A stretch of DNA of 64,000 bases from Harmonia axyridis (GCF_914767665.1 NC_059503.1:57120352-57184351), one strand, 5' to 3'. Numbered from the stretch's first letter, positions 46,826 to 60,731 are shown. The notes: a model not told the origin generated them from the sequence alone. A program made the numbers and translations.

Positions 46826-49800
46826 ATGCCTGGAGTGGATAAATCAGCTGAGGAAAGTGGAAAGGCTCCTATTGCAGCTATCTGTGCACCTCCGAATAAT
46901 TCTAATAATGGATCTATACCTCAACCAAGACAACCGAATAGCTTGCAAGGACTTTTGCGTTTCGCAATGTCAGCAACTGAAAACGGATCCTTGGAAAGTA
47001 AATTTCAACCGATGGATGAAGAGGTAGGCTCCCAAATATTTATTTTTTATTTATTTATTAAACGGCAAGCCAATTTACAATTAAACAGAAAGATACAAAG
47101 TAAAATACACGTGCACACATTAATGTAATCATAGGATGAAAAAAAAAAACCAAAAACAACAATTATAGCCTTCCAACAGCTCTTCTAAAGGAAGCCAAGG
47201 GTGAATCAAACAGCTCAAGTTTGTTGCTGTGAGCGTTTGCTGATCTCATTGCCTTATTGAGAGACTCATTTTGTCCATAGTTTGTTCTGCAGAAAGGAAT
47301 CTTGAAAATTTCACTATTTCTATTTCTTCTAACATTTACTGATAGCGGGACAAGTTCAACAATTTGATTAATGACAATGATTCATGAAAAACATTTTAGA
47401 GGAAGAGATTTCTTGAAACAGCTTTGAGAACAATGACTATAAATGTAGTGGAAGTTTTACATAGACAGATAGAAATTTTGATGAAAGTTGAAACTCTTAA
47501 GGACGGAGATGATGTTTCAAATTATTTGGATGCCTTCGAGACTATCATGGAGTATATTGATAATATTGATATAGCTAATGGTATTGAAATTGACATCTAA
47601 CTATTACTTGCGAATAATCATTTCGACTTCTAGATTTTCATAAAATTGGGGGATTTGTGATACTCAAGCCTTGTTTGAACTGTAAAAACGATAAAATAAG
47701 GTCTGCCGTATGTGGACTGATTGCTGAGCTCTGCCAAAACAATCCATACTGTCAGAAAATTATAATTGATCATGAATTTGTCCCAATACTTGTGAATATA
47801 TTGAACAAGGATGAAGATCAAGTTGGTGTCAAATGTATTTATGCATTGAGTGGTATGTTTCCTAACATTTATTGCTATAAATTGTACATGATATGTCCTT
47901 TTTTCCAGCTATTGTGAGAAATAATGAAGAAGGATTATCCCAACTCATCAGATATGGTGGTCTCAATGTACTTTTAAAAACTCTAAAGAAAGAAGATGAT
48001 AAATTCCGTACTAAGACAGCATTTTTATTGAACTCACTCTGTAGATCAGAGCCTGATTTCAAAAGTAGGTATCAAGTTCAAAATGTTATTGTTTTTAACA
48101 ATTAGAACTGTGATTGATTTCATGGATGCTAATAGTAACAGTTATTGTTTTCTTGTTTTTAGTGATGAATATTTTAACCTACCCTTGAAAGTCCAAATTT
48201 ACAAAAATGAAAAAATTTTTTTTCTCTATTTCAGTATCGTAATGAGTTCATTACAGTTCTAAAAACAGTGCTGTAATGAACTCATTACAGCATCGTTTTC
48301 AGTTATATTTTTCGTTTTGTGGTTGTCCCTACTGACTTCCAATCCTATCAAATTTCAACAAACGTCAATAATTGTCAATATAATATAATTTGGATACCTA
48401 TAATGAAATGATTTGCAACATTATTTGCACTTTCTCTCAATTCTGGTGGTGTTAAATCGATTTCGTCAGACATAATTCACGAATTTAATGCGAAATTGTA
48501 AATTATTTCAAAATTCTAAACGTACAATTCATATTCAAATTCCGTAATCTGTCAATTTTTGTAAGTCTCACCAACTGCCAAGATACAATACAAAAGTTAC
48601 TAGGAGATATTATCTGCATTTTTCATTGAATTTCGACAGTATTTCACAAAACTTGACTGAAATAGAGAAAATATCGTCTAATACTCGTTGCAGAAGGCAA
48701 TTCCAATACTCTTGCGTTCGAAAACTCGCTCCTTCGTCGCTCGTTTTCGAATTTCGCATTCCTGTTGGAATATGAGCCCATTCTGCAACTTGTTTTAGAA
48801 TATACTATTGTGCTGTTTTCTTCTAAATATGGTTTCATTGATCCTATGCTTTTGTTTCGAGATCTGATTTCCATTTTGTCATGAAAAATTTTAATGATGC
48901 CATATGGGAGTTTGTGAAGTTATCAGGTTTATTGGACAAAATTGCAGTCGTATCCGCTTGACACCACTGCCAACAGTGGATTTAATATGTTTGGCTTCTC
49001 AGACACACTTCATCATAGTTGCTAAGCTCGACTGTACCTTTTATTTGCACCATTTTATGTCGAACCTGGCGCTTAAATCCGTTCTCTTTACTACAAATGG
49101 CTCTGCTGGCCTACTTTATCAAGTGGGTGACCTACTTAGCGAGTTCGCAGGAATCGAGAGGTAAGATGTTATATTGGAAAGGCTAAAGTTTCCGGTGTAG
49201 GAACAATTACAGGAAGGATGGACTAAATGGAAGGTACTTCTATGAAAAAACAACTCTTGGGTCATCCAATAGACGTTTTGGTCCTCCACAATATCAGATT
49301 CGGCCTTCTCACCTCGGAAATTGTGAAAGCTTTTCTACCAGATGCAAATCCCCTATCTGGAAGATTCGAGAATTGAATTCATGTAGAACTAAATTTATCA
49401 GTACCTAATAAAAAATTGGAATTAGTATAATTCAGAATTCAAGTGAAATCTCATTGTCTCTGTGTGAAAATTTTCCCATTGACTTTGATTTTGAACTATT
49501 TGAATATCCATCAAGGTTTGTTTGGGGATTGAAAAAAATCTTTACCATTTCTTGGATTATTATTTAATATCCTTTTATTACTTCAGATCTAATATTTTCA
49601 AAACTAATACATTCAGTGAGAAGTTTGGTAATTTGTGAAATTAATTTAAGATACATGAAAAAAATGTGAGCTCTTCGAAAGAAAAATCACATATCTAATC
49701 TGAAATTTTTGAATTATGATGAGTAGATACTAGTACTCAATTACCACTAAATTGATTGCATTATCATCTACAATTCCAAACATATCGAAAATAGTGGGTT

Positions 49801-51107
49801 ATTTTTACCTAAATTATGAAAGGAAAAAGATTTAGTATTCCAACTTCTTGTCTGCAAGCTTCAACGATTAGTTAGATTATCTGCTGTTGAATTCCAAAAC
49901 AAAATTCCTGAGAGGAATTATTCGATTTTGATCCAATTTTGCGTGAATCATTCAACGGTAGAGTCATTTTGTTCAAGAACCATTTTTGTAAAACAATACA
50001 TGTTGCTTTAGATGTATTTCTGAATCTGAATGTTTCAGAGTAAGATTTTGAATGTTGGTTCCATTGATCTGGAAATCATCTTCTCAACCTTCTTTTTCAT
50101 AGATCATTTGACTGATCATATTTTTTTGTATTTCAGGTAGGTTGATATTTTTGGAAATAATCCCAATTCTTATAAATTTGATATCTCAAGAAAGGAAACC
50201 TAGTTCGGAACATATTTTATCATTGCTTTTGTCTTTAGTAGAGGATAATGCTACAGCTCTGAATGATTGTAGAAATCCTGAATATAATTTTAAGGAAATT
50301 TTGCAAAATTACATTTCAAACATTGACAACAAAGAAGAATTCCAGGTGAGAAATTACAAGTTATATTGAAATTTATGTATTTTTATTATTTTTTGGAAAA
50401 ACTATCAGTGTTACTTTTTGGTTCGTTATTTGTAATAATTCAGCTTTTCTGAAACTCACAAGGGGGCTTTCATTACAAGATATAAATTATATCCTAACAT
50501 GAATTTATATTTCTCACCGAGCTTTTCGAGAACACCCTTCACACAACAGATATAATTTATAGTATAAATTCTTTCACTTCACTGTATATCATGTAATGCC
50601 ACCTTAAGTGTTATGCATTGAAATTTTAAACAAAAATTGGACGCTATATCGAATTGATCCTCCTAGCTCGAGATCCAAATTATTGATTTTAAAGGTTGAA
50701 CACTTTTCAATGAAAGTTTTTGAAAAGTACAGAGTGTTTTAGAATTACGGCTATTTGAGTTGAAAGTGTAATATTTAGGAACATAGTAGTTTCTTTTTGC
50801 AAATCGAAAACCCCCATACTTCCTCACAGAATTTTTTTCTAGTTTTCATTCTAAATCTGGAACCATTTTCAACAAAAATACATCGCAAAATTTTGAAACA
50901 CCCTGTGTAAGATATTCAATCATCTTATGAAAACAAAAACATGTAATGATATGATGATACACAATCCACAAAAATTATAACTGCATTCGCTATTATTTAA
51001 TTCAAATTAGGTTTACAATGATGTGATATTGGCAAGAGACTCATAAAAAAAATTTTCAGGAAGAAAAAGAGTATTGTAAGAGGTTGATGCATTTGATCTT
51101 CATATGA
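46826..51107 (+). CDS. HSPBP1: Hsp70-binding protein 1 (Fes1/HspBP1-type nucleotide exchange factor)
   Basis: Six exons: 46826-47023, 47400-47580, 47634-47852, 47909-48064, 50137-50345, 51060-51107, all with GT-AG ends and consistent phase; 336 aa. The start is the ATG opening MPGVDKSAEESGK. The N-terminal part has the Fes1-type NSLQGLLRFAMS segment. It is followed by armadillo-like helical repeats: DFHKIGGFVILKPCL, VCGLIAELCQNNPYCQ, CIYALSAIVRNNEEG, LIRYGGLNVLLKTL and KTAFLLNSLCRSEPDF. HspBP1 binds the Hsp70 ATPase lobe in the cytosol and promotes nucleotide release. Length is near the family's usual size. Intron 1 contains a low-complexity/LINE-like fragment (47030-47300); intron 4 (48065-50136) contains hairpin repeats. 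Confidence 0.93.
48237..48300. repeat. Short inverted repeat in HSPBP1 intron 4
   Basis: GTAATGAGTTCATTACAGTT and CTGTAATGAACTCATTACAG form an inverted pair around AGTTCTAAAAACAGTG; each arm is itself nearly palindromic. Confidence 0.6.
48675..48823. repeat. Hairpin MITE in HSPBP1 intron 4
   Basis: Ends CTAATACTCGTTGCAGAA and (reverse strand) CTAAAACAAGTTGCAGAA are inverted; an inner GCTCGTTTTCGAA/TTCGAAAACTCGC hairpin is present. Related to 3170-3289. The rest of the intron is AT-rich and unassigned. Confidence 0.6.
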
Positions 51108-52041
51108 TACAGAATTTTCTGAAAGTTTTGTTCCATGGTTGTTACAAATCTTTCAGCTGGGGAGTATACCAAATCTTCCTTTTTTTCTTGAAATTTTCTT
51201 TATTATATTAATTTCTCAATATTTGTATATGATAATATATGTGTCAAAACGCATTTAGATTCAATTGTTCTTCTTATAAAACTAACTGTTGTAAGTAATT
51301 AAAAGGTATTTCAAGTTATGTGCATTTTTTCATTCTGATTCTTCTAGATCTTTGTTAGAGGTTTCAGAAGTTAGAGGTTGTGCGGCTAAGGAAAATAGGA
51401 TGTACTACCATCTATATTCATAGGCATCAATAGAGTTCACTTTCAAACATCAATTTAAGATATAGCAAAGGTTGCAAGTGAATCTGTCACTAATACATAT
51501 GATGTTCAGCCGCATGTGTTGTAAAATTTTGGTGACAATTGTAAATTACTGAAATGGCCGAAGCCGGACTTGACAGATTTACGCCGTTGGTTTAGAGGTG
51601 CACGGATGTAGCAGAATTTCTTGCATGAATATACTGCCTTATTCACGAGAAATAGGAGTTAGTCGACCGGACTAGATAATAAAACGTTTTTTTCTTGGTG
51701 CAATGGTGTAATAATCAGAATACCCCCTAACAGTGGACTTAGCAGATTTACACTCTTAGCCGACGATATGTGATTGGAGATTACCGCAATGAGGCAATAA
51801 TTATTGAAAAAAATCATGACACCCGTTGCTTTCTATTTTTAAAATTAAGTATAAATAAATCCATGAATTTTTAAAGTTCGAGGTTTATACCCCTAACCTA
51901 ACCCTATCAAGTATTTGGACAAATATCGATTGATTCTATGTTTTAAGGTTGAAACCTAACCTAACATCAAAAATAGGAAAATTCAAGTTTAAGCTAAAGC
52001 AGAACTAATATGATCAAACTAATGAAATTATTACAAATATA
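51108..52041. other. Intergenic region between HSPBP1 and MGMT
   Basis: Expected to hold the HSPBP1 3' UTR and the MGMT promoter. Between 51540 and 51740 there are degenerate repeated phrases (GACTTGACAGATTTACGCCG and GGACTTAGCAGATTTACACT). No gene recognised. Confidence 0.4.
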
Positions 52042-52626
52042 ATGGTTAGAATAAACATAGTTGAAGATTGCAGGGACAGCAGAAATTTAATCTACGGGTT
52101 AGGAGAAAGCGATTTCGGTTTTTTATTTGTTGTGGCAGATTATTGTGAAAACATTTACTATGCATCTTTCAGTTCTGATGGAAACATAAAATCAGAAATT
52201 TTGAACATAAAAACCTATTGGCCAGCAGCAAATTTTTCTGAGGATAATGTTAAAATTGATAGAATGATAAAGAATATTTTTGACAAACACAATTCCCATG
52301 AGTTAAATTTGAAGCTCACTGGAACTGAATTTCAAGTATCCGTTTGGAAGGCTTTAAGTATATCTAATCTACATATCTTCAGTAAAGTTGATCTGATTGT
52401 TTGAATTTCAGTCAATATTGGGGAAGGTTCTACAGTATGTTATGAAGATGTTGCTAAGGCTATAGGCAAACCAAAAGCTGTTAGAGCCGTGGCATCAGCC
52501 GTGAAAAACAATAAGCTTGCTTATCTTATTCCTTGTCATAGGGTTCTCAGTAAAAATGGTGGGCTCAATGAGTATAAGTGGGGAGTTCATAGAAAGTTAA
52601 AGTTGTTAACGTATGAGAAAAAATAA
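52042..52626 (+). CDS. MGMT: O6-methylguanine-DNA methyltransferase
   Basis: Two exons, 52042-52357 and 52412-52626, separated by a 54-nt intron (GTATAT...TTTCAG); 176 aa. The C-terminal domain shows the family signature: GTEFQVSVWKAL, STVCYEDVAKAIGKP, KAVRAVASAVKNNKLAYLI, then PCHRVL with the methyl-acceptor Cys, and GLNEYKWGVHRKLKLL. The protein removes methyl from O6-alkylguanine by transferring it irreversibly to that Cys, in the nucleus. The N-terminal domain is divergent, as usual. Length fits the family. All core motifs are intact, so it should be functional. Confidence 0.94.
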
Positions 52627-54528
52627 CCTTTTGTATCTACATATTTGTATATTATATATATTACGATATTGAAAACACATGTTTTTTGAAGAAGATATTG
52701 ATATATATTGATATAAATATGCAGGTCCGTAATGAAAAAAATGAGGTTGAGGGTGGCCCAAAGAGTACGAAACGTTGGATACGAAATCTGATGACGTCAA
52801 ATTGAAGATAATTTACTGTCGAATAAAAAATTCCTGTAACATTTTTTGATGATATTTGAAATGAAGTGGGAAAAAAAGAAAAATCGAAATGACATAATTT
52901 ACTTTTCTTATGATATCTCAATAACCGGCCCTGATAATCTCGATTTGTTTGAACTGCTTGATAATGCTTCTATGCATGCAACTTTTTCTCCATTTGACCG
53001 ACCTTCTAACTCTTATGGTTTAAAAGTTACCAATACAATCCCATTAAAAAAGTAGCCACCCTGTATATGAGGAATTTTTTATTATATATGATTGAACAGT
53101 AATTTTTTGAAGGATTAATTATGAATAGAGATCTATCCACTTTTTATGTATATTTATTTCTATAACATTTATAAAAGATACATATATACAATACCTACAT
53201 ACTCCACATTTTCAATTTCAATTAAAAAACTATAAATGAAATAAATAATTAATGAATTTGGAAACTCATTGTATGTCTAAAATCTATTGGGTAATGAGTA
53301 TTGATGTTAATTAAAAGACAGTCTTATTCAAATTTAAGAATAACTCATAAATAGAACAAATCAATTATTGTTACTGTATTCCACAACAGATAATAATTAT
53401 TTTTATGACTTAGAAGGCAGTGATTCCATAAACTTGTTCTGTTAAAATACATTAATATTTTAAGTTCTTGTGGTCTTTTGTTCGTTACATTGTGATAAAA
53501 CATTTTCGACGATAGTACTCAACAAATAATTTTAGAATAGTCGTACTTCTTTCATTTATATGAGACTTGTGAAGACTGTAGACTAAAATATTTAATGATG
53601 ATAATATAAAAAAATAATTTAGAAACTCAAAGAATAGAGGTGTAGATAGATGGAACAAGTTTACTCAACATTCTAAAGACATTTCCAAATTATTAAATAC
53701 CGCTACATATAAATAAAATCTAATGGTACATTCAAAGCAAATTATAATAAATTGTCACAATGAAAACCTCAATATGAGGTAAAGATCTATTCAGTTTTCA
53801 ACAAAAAAAAACTTATTAGTAACCTGGTTTAAACTGAATGTCACATGAAAAATAAAATGTACATTTGTTTTCGGTCAGGCATTTTGTAAAAGGCACATAA
53901 TTGGATTATTTATAATTTTTTCAACACATTATATTGGCAGAGATCGTTGTCGAATGTATTTTCAATAATAAGGCAGCATGTCTAGAATATTATATTAGTG
54001 AACAGCTATAAAAATACTTTACCAGAATACATCTGGGAGATTTATACCAAAGAATGATGTATAATTATGCAGAGATGAGTACAATATGCTTTATTCATCG
54101 GAAGGTTGTTACAATATAATAATTTGATCCTTTATTCCCGAATAGTTTTGAAAAATGTATCAGAAAAAAAAGGGTTTTTTATACCTGTTCAATATAGCAC
54201 TGAAAAAGAAATTCACAATATTCAAGCGAGAACTTTGTTTAAACATTGCTTGGTTGAAAATATAAATACATTTATTTCTCTATAACTAAAAATACTGGGC
54301 AGTTGTATAATACAAAGATATTCGAGTCTTGTGCTTGACTATTCATACATGTTTATCGAATTTCTCTAACATACATCTATCAAGTCGAGATTTATCAAGG
54401 AAAATTAATTTATGTTTACCATTTTAATTTTTATGGGTACACTGATGTGCTGTAATATCTGATGGTATTTCGTGAAAACTCAATAGGTATATTAGATCAT
54501 CAACCTAAACACTCCATTTTTGCAATTG
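52627..54528. other. AT-rich intergenic region after MGMT
   Basis: Contains a repeat fragment (about 52725-53062) ending GCCACCCTGTATATGAG, like the ACAGGGTG-type termini elsewhere. Otherwise AT-rich with no recognised coding sequence. It may include the 3' UTR of the minus-strand exon at 54529-54615. Confidence 0.4.
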
Positions 54529-54615
54529 CTACGTTACTTCAACATGTAGACCTATTGCAGGATCAGGTGTGCATTCTCCACAAAAACCTCCACACTTACC
54601 ATTGGCAGTTTTATC
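54529..54615 (-). CDS. Orphan Cys-rich terminal exon (candidate)
   Basis: After an acceptor (AATAATTTCAG) the minus strand reads DKTANGKCGGFCGECTPDPA then IGLHVEVT and a stop. Four closely spaced Cys suggest the end of a secreted Cys-rich protein. Upstream exons would be to the right, beyond the large P-like element at 54786-62548. I do not recognise the family. Confidence 0.35.
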   Translation of the reverse strand, partial: DKTANGKCGGFCGECTPDPAIGLHVEVT

Positions 54616-57307
54616 CTGAAATTATTATGATGTTAATAAATAAACTGCCGTCATCATCAATTATTATTGTTTGAAAAAGCTCATGTTATGCAGTGTTTTC
54701 ATATTATCGATATTTGGGGCGGACATTTTTTGCGCTTCAAGCAAACAATATTTGACTTTTCCATCATCCAAAAATAATATAGGAGCATAGTATAAGCATA
54801 GTATAAGGAAAGGATAGTAAGCCAGTGTAGTGCTTTTTTCGATTTTGTTGATGTTGAGCGCCATCTAGTTGCACTCACGTTAAGCCTCGAATTTTACTGT
54901 CAAAAAATTGGTCCGTAAAGTGGAGCCCTCTGAAAGAATTGGTGTTATTTTGAAGAACTAAAACATTTGAAATAGAGTGGTCAGAAGATTTCTATATTTT
55001 GATATTTTTTCTGCTCTACAATAAGAAGTTACGCCAGTGGCGTGTATTTGTGATAAACAAGTACAATGCTACAAGTTATCATGAAATCACTAATCAGGTC
55101 CAGTCGTCATGAAATGATATCTCTAGGTTTTTTCAGGATTTATGAATGGAATAAACTCCATTTTCCGGGATATCGATATTGCAATTGAATGTATTTGAAG
55201 AATATTCGATTGACATTGTTTTGTCATAGATTGAGTGAGAATAGGTAAAGTTTCTATCAACATTAATTTCCTAATGTCGTAAGTTCCTATGAAATTTCTC
55301 AAAAGCTATATTTACCATTTGACAGTTGGTTTCGATCATTTTTTCCCAACCTTTTACGATTCTTAGAGTTATGTATTTTATTATTCGACTGTAATAATAT
55401 TTTCTGACCGAAAAATCAGCCCATGTTTTTATGAATATTTGAAGAAAAGTTTACCTTAAACAACCAAATTATATTGAAATATCTCAATGATGTTGAAAAT
55501 GAATAAAATCATGTTTTATATTTACCTTATATTTAAAATTGAAATGAATATTTTCGGGTTGTAGTTTGTGGATTGAACATATCAATGGATTTTTCATATA
55601 GGTCAGGAGCTTGAAATATTAGAGGTTTCCTAGTAATACATCTTTTTTGGTAAAAATGAAGGAAAAAACTTGAAAATTGGAAAATTCAGTTTTAATATCA
55701 AATAAAAGAAATTTTATAAAGAAAAGTTCAAGAGTTGGTAGAGACAGATGGAATTTTAGTTTTTCTATACATACTTAGCAAATAGCCACTCTTAGTGCTG
55801 TGCAGTTTTTTTTATAAAGTAAATAAGCTACTTTATTAAATCCAAGCTCAACCATTAACGAAGAAAGAACTGAAAATGATTTTTTAAATCAGAATCGTTG
55901 TTATCCGTGTTTAATTAAAACTCTTAGCTCTCTGGTTAACATCAGTTCTACAAGATCTTGTTCTAAATCTGTTATTTATCCAGCATTTGAGAAAGGACCT
56001 ATTGCCTCAATCCCTTCAATATTCAAGTAAATGGTAACAAGTGAGTATCAAGGTGAATTTAGATGTCAGAAATACATTAAAGAATTTAGCTACGACCAGG
56101 TCAGAAGCTTTCGATTTCTAATTCAATAAAAATTTAGAGAGATTTCCTCAATTTTTACTGAATTAGAAATCAAAAGTTTCTGTTTTTTTTTTGTTCTTGG
56201 AAGGAAACAATATGATGTATTTTTTCGATACTCTCTATCATTTGAATTCAACCCGCACCAATTCTTTACAAAATAATTTTCTATGGGAATAAAGCTTTTC
56301 CGATATAAGACACTATACGATATTGATGAGGGTTATTGAGTCTCAGTGCTGCCCTGGTGATAATGAATTTGATGCTTTGAAAAGCACACAGTTTCAGTCA
56401 ATAAAACCTTGTAATCATGAAGATACTGAGCGAATGCTCTTGCAACCATCAATAATCATTATGAATTAACTGGCAATTATTTCTTTGAAGTTGGCAAAAA
56501 TAACAAATTAGGTACCGAGACCCATATATTTGATGGTTTCCTTGTCACTATATATAAAAACCGTGTAGCAACTTGCAACGGATAAAAAATGTGGGCTCAA
56601 AAATTCATTGACAGAAAGGCTTATTCAAGATCGACTCAAGAATCAAATCCCACAATAAGCATTCAAAATTAGCATTGTTACAAATTACATCTGCAACAGA
56701 GTCTACCTGCAAGGTAGTCAGCCATATGTTAATGAAAATATTTTGGTAGTATGACAACAATTCCGTTTATGATATGTTGAAACTCAATGAAAGCCTATTG
56801 TGCTTCTATATACCTTCTCTTATACCTGCTATTGAAATATGTAGATGACACGAATATTCTGTTGTGGAGTAATAATCTCAATGATATCGAGAAAATATCC
56901 TCCGAACTACTCAATTTTGATGACGCCATTTCATTATGATTTGAATTATTGTGGAATAAAGAGAATTATTTATTTATTTTTAGTAGTCCCAAAATCGAAT
57001 AGATCGAACCGAAGTGACATTAGAAAAATATTCTATTTGATCTTTATATTTTGAAGGTTATTTGGACTTTCCTTCTGTTCGTACAATATTAAGATATAAG
57101 TTGTTTTGCTTTTCTGCTCATTTATAACGAATTTAAATCAATAAAGTCCTATTTTCTAAAAATGGGACTTTATTGATTATTATTATTATTTTGAATGATT
57201 ATTTATTTATTTATTTATTTAAATTAACGTGTCTCGACAGCTATGGTCATTGACACAAGATCACATTGAAAGTAGTCAATATTACAAAAAATTGGCCTTT
57301 TGTATAT

Positions 57308-59205
57308 TCAATAATGTTGAACAATTGACAGTTTCACATTTTTCGATGATTGCCGAGATTTAAGTAGGCTGGAAATATTTTTGCAATATTTATATATTGC
57401 AGTTCTTAACAACAAATCTAAAATATATCTTCTATGTTCCGAGCAGATGATATTCGTTGCGAACCATTCGGGCAGAAAATTTTTAATGCATTTAACACTT
57501 TTTTTTTTCAAATTACACATGACTTTATCATTGCAACTTTTCCCTATATCTTTGCTGAAACAATCCAAAACTATTGTTGTGAATTTCTCCAGCAAAGATG
57601 TAGGTGCTTTTAATCCACATTCAAAATTTAAACCGTAATTTTTGAAAAAGATCAAGAGCTCATCTTCAATTTCAAGATTTTTAGGAGCCTCCAAAGTGAT
57701 TTTACAATCTTCACACCCGAAACGCTCCCAACATTTTTTGACCAAATAACCTGCAAAATATACTACAGAACATTTTTCCAATGTCACTTCATCTCGAAAT
57801 TCGGTGGCAGGAGTACTACTTGGACTACTTGAAGAATCCGAATCGTCCGATTCTGATGAAGACGAGTTTTCATCGAGATTCAATAAGTGAAAAGGTTCGT
57901 TGTTATCTGCCACTAAAATATTTTCATCGTCATCTGCCTTACTACCTGCATTGGCACTTGCAGATGGCCTTAAAAAATCTGATACAATGCTAATTTTGAA
58001 TGCTGTTCTGAATGAACTTACTGTGGGATTTCTGTTATATCCCCCTCTCTGACGATACACAGAAAATTGATTCTCGAGAGGATCTTGAATAAGCCTTCCC
58101 GTGAATAAATAGTTGAATCCCTCATTTCTTTGATCATATGCAAATTGCTTCACGGCATTTATAGTTAATAGAAAACCATCAAAACTATCAGGCCTCGTTA
58201 ATTTGTTATTTTTGCCAACTTTATACAAGTTTTCAATTAATTCATAACCATTATTAATGGCTGTTATAACTTCCGGATTTCTATCACTAAGTGCACGATT
58301 ACAAGGTTTTGTTGAATGAAACCGTATGCTATTCAAAGCATCAAATAAGTTGTTGATGGTTTCCACAAAGCGTGCAGTATTTTCGGCTGTTGCCGATACT
58401 AGTTCTCCAGTTCTTAGGGCTGTCATTATAGCAGCATAAACACTGTGACTCAATAACTGTGCTGCTAACTTCACGTTCATTTTTTGGAAACAGTTAGGAT
58501 TGAGATGTTTATCCGTCAATTTTAATAAAGCTTTTCCCGTACTACTCTTTTTGTCGATATCATATACTTTTTTTATATCAGAAAAGCATATGTACTGTCC
58601 ATTTAACATAAAATTATTATGCAAAAAATTGTTACGGATAGATTTCAACAGGTGAAGAGTATCGAAAAATGCATAATATTTTTTTTCTTCCACGAAAAAA
58701 TATGGTTTCGCCTTTTCGACTCCCAAATTTCTAAACAGTTTCTGATTAGTACTGGATAAATCACAAACTATGCCTATCGTTGAAAGTTTTGATTCTTGAA
58801 GTTTTTTCAAAGCCTCCGTAACGATGAGCAACAACGATGCATGAGACACCCCATTATCAGAGACAAAATATGCAATCGGTATTTTCCAGGAGCTGTTAAT
58901 ACCTCTAATCATTAAAACCAGCGCCTGGTTAGCAGGAGAAGATTTTCGCCCAAATTCACCAAGATCCACAATCCCTTCAATTTCATCAGTTTTTTTATTG
59001 TAATCAATATTTTTTTTAATACTCATCTCATCAAACATGAGAACACATTTTCTCTCTTTGAGCATCATCGACTCAGCCTTTATTGTCAGGTTGACGAAAA
59101 TTTTTTTATTGAAACCTGGCTTGCACCGAAAATTTGTCAACCATGACTTCAGTGTCGAAACACCTGTTAACTGGAACCCTTTCTGACGCAAGAACTTGTA
59201 GGTAG
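57308..59205 (-). CDS. P-element/THAP9-type transposase, main exon (N-terminal THAP exon not found)
   Basis: An uninterrupted exon of about 630 residues runs from a likely acceptor (TTTTTTCATAATAG, 59206-59207) to the stop at 57308, opening TYKFLRQKGFQLTGVSTLKS. RNase H-fold acid motifs: CVLMFDEMSIKKN, GIVCDLSSTNQKLF and TGRLIQDPLENQFSVYRQRG (the last typical of P/THAP9 transposases with its catalytic Glu). Between them is the insertion that binds GTP in P transposase. An acidic Ser-rich stretch (ENSSSSESDDSDSSSSPSS) precedes the C-terminal domain. The THAP DNA-binding domain should be encoded upstream but was not seen. No stops or frameshifts, so it may be recent or under selection. Confidence 0.85.
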
Positions 59206-59491
59206 CTATTATGAAAAAATTTGCACTGCTTTGATAGGACTACTTCAAACAAACCTCAAACTGTATTTTAATAGCCACAACTGCTATCTTCAAGCTCTTT
59301 TTCATAGTTTTTCAAGTAAAGCAAAAAAATTGGGAGAAATTATACCGTATAGAATATTTATATTCACCAATTTGCATATCATATTTCAAAGGTAGTTGAA
59401 AAGATTATTCATATATAAATTGAATATCCACACGAAATAAAACAAACAGAAGAGAAGACAAATTAGGTAAATATTGCCAGCCCAAATTATC

Positions 59492-59551
59492 CAGTGGCGT
59501 AAATATAGGAGAGCGATCTGATACTTTCTCTATTCTTATTCTACACCACTG
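59492..59551. repeat. Short CAGTGGCGTA inverted-repeat element
   Basis: Begins CAGTGGCGTAAATATAGGAG and ends CTACACCACTG; similar to 4467-4524. Confidence 0.4.
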
Positions 59552-60189
59552 TCTTTTGTTCGAGAAAATTATTACATTTTTAAAGTTTTACAAAAAAAGG
59601 GTTCTTTTTTATTGCGCATCTGAAATAGCTTCTGGATATTTCAAGTATTAGTTTTTTTTTCAATTACCCAATCAGTTTGTTGATTCCTCAGAGGAATGGA
59701 AAATATACGAGAAACAATTTCATTTCACAATTTCTTTCTCATCCTTCTCAAGAAATAATATAAGAATGGGCAAAAACTGCAGAAGTGCAGAACCATGATT
59801 TCTGGTTTTAACTTTATTCTTATAACAAGAAAGGAGAAAATAAGATATTTACCCAAGTACATGTTGAATTCTATAGAAAAACTACCGCTCAATTAAGAGT
59901 GAGCAAAATAGGTACCAAATGGTATTTTATGATCCGGTCCTAGGGTCGTAATGCGTTCAATAATAGTTCTGACCTTGTAATAAAAGAAATTGGAGGTACA
60001 CAAGAAAACGCTCAAAAGATAGAAGTGTCTAACGACAAGAGATGTAATAAACCATAACAGGCACTTTGAAAATTTGCCGCCTGGCATTTCCTTATCATTT
60101 TAAGATAAATATAGTTAGTATGTTTCAGGATATACTAAAATACATATTTAATGGATTCGGTCCTTACTTGGCGGAAATTCATTATAAAT

Positions 60190-60731
60190 AAAATAAAACG
60201 AATTAATTTCCACTATATTATTTAATTGTTAGCAACAATTGTTTCGCCACACTATGGCTCAATCAGGCTACATTTCTGAACTGATAAGAGTACAAAGGTT
60301 TTCGGAATCTTATATAGGAACAAAATTGACACAAAAATATTCGAAAGGGTATCATAAATTATAAAGTTATATTGGACAATTTACCGGCTGGGATTTCCAA
60401 ACTATCGGAAGAAATTCAATAAAGGGGATGAGTTTACATCCGTTTGTTCGTTCAACAGAATATTTTGGGTATTATACCTGTTTGTTTCTAGGGATTCTAA
60501 GAGTGTTAGTCTTAAGCTCTTGTTTTCTAAATGAAGGATTTCAAAGTTATTATTGAAGGTATGGTCCCATTCTTTTAAGTGATTCGCGTAGGTTGAAAAC
60601 GAACTATCAGATGTATAACTCTTTTGGTGTTCCTTTATCCTTTTATTGAAAGATCTTCCTGTTTGTCCAATATAAACCATAGGGCAATCAAAAAGTCTAA
60701 CGATTTTTTCTGAGCGCTCGTTCTTCGCCAC
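60190..60731 (-). mobile_element. Penelope-like element 3' end with GIY-YIG endonuclease, minus copy
   Basis: Frame 60402-60731 reads VYIGQTGRSFNKRIKEHQKS then to SPLLNFFR-stop: the GIY-YIG endonuclease domain of Penelope elements, preceded by CPM. The 3' end (60190-60300) includes GTGTGGCGAAACAATTGTTG on the minus strand. The reverse transcriptase is missing, so this is a 5'-truncated copy. Confidence 0.85.

Noticed and set aside
59893..60087. 64-residue minus-strand frame upstream of the P-type transposase, checked for a THAP domain
   Set aside because: No THAP Cys-Cys-Cys-His pattern or AVPxF motif.
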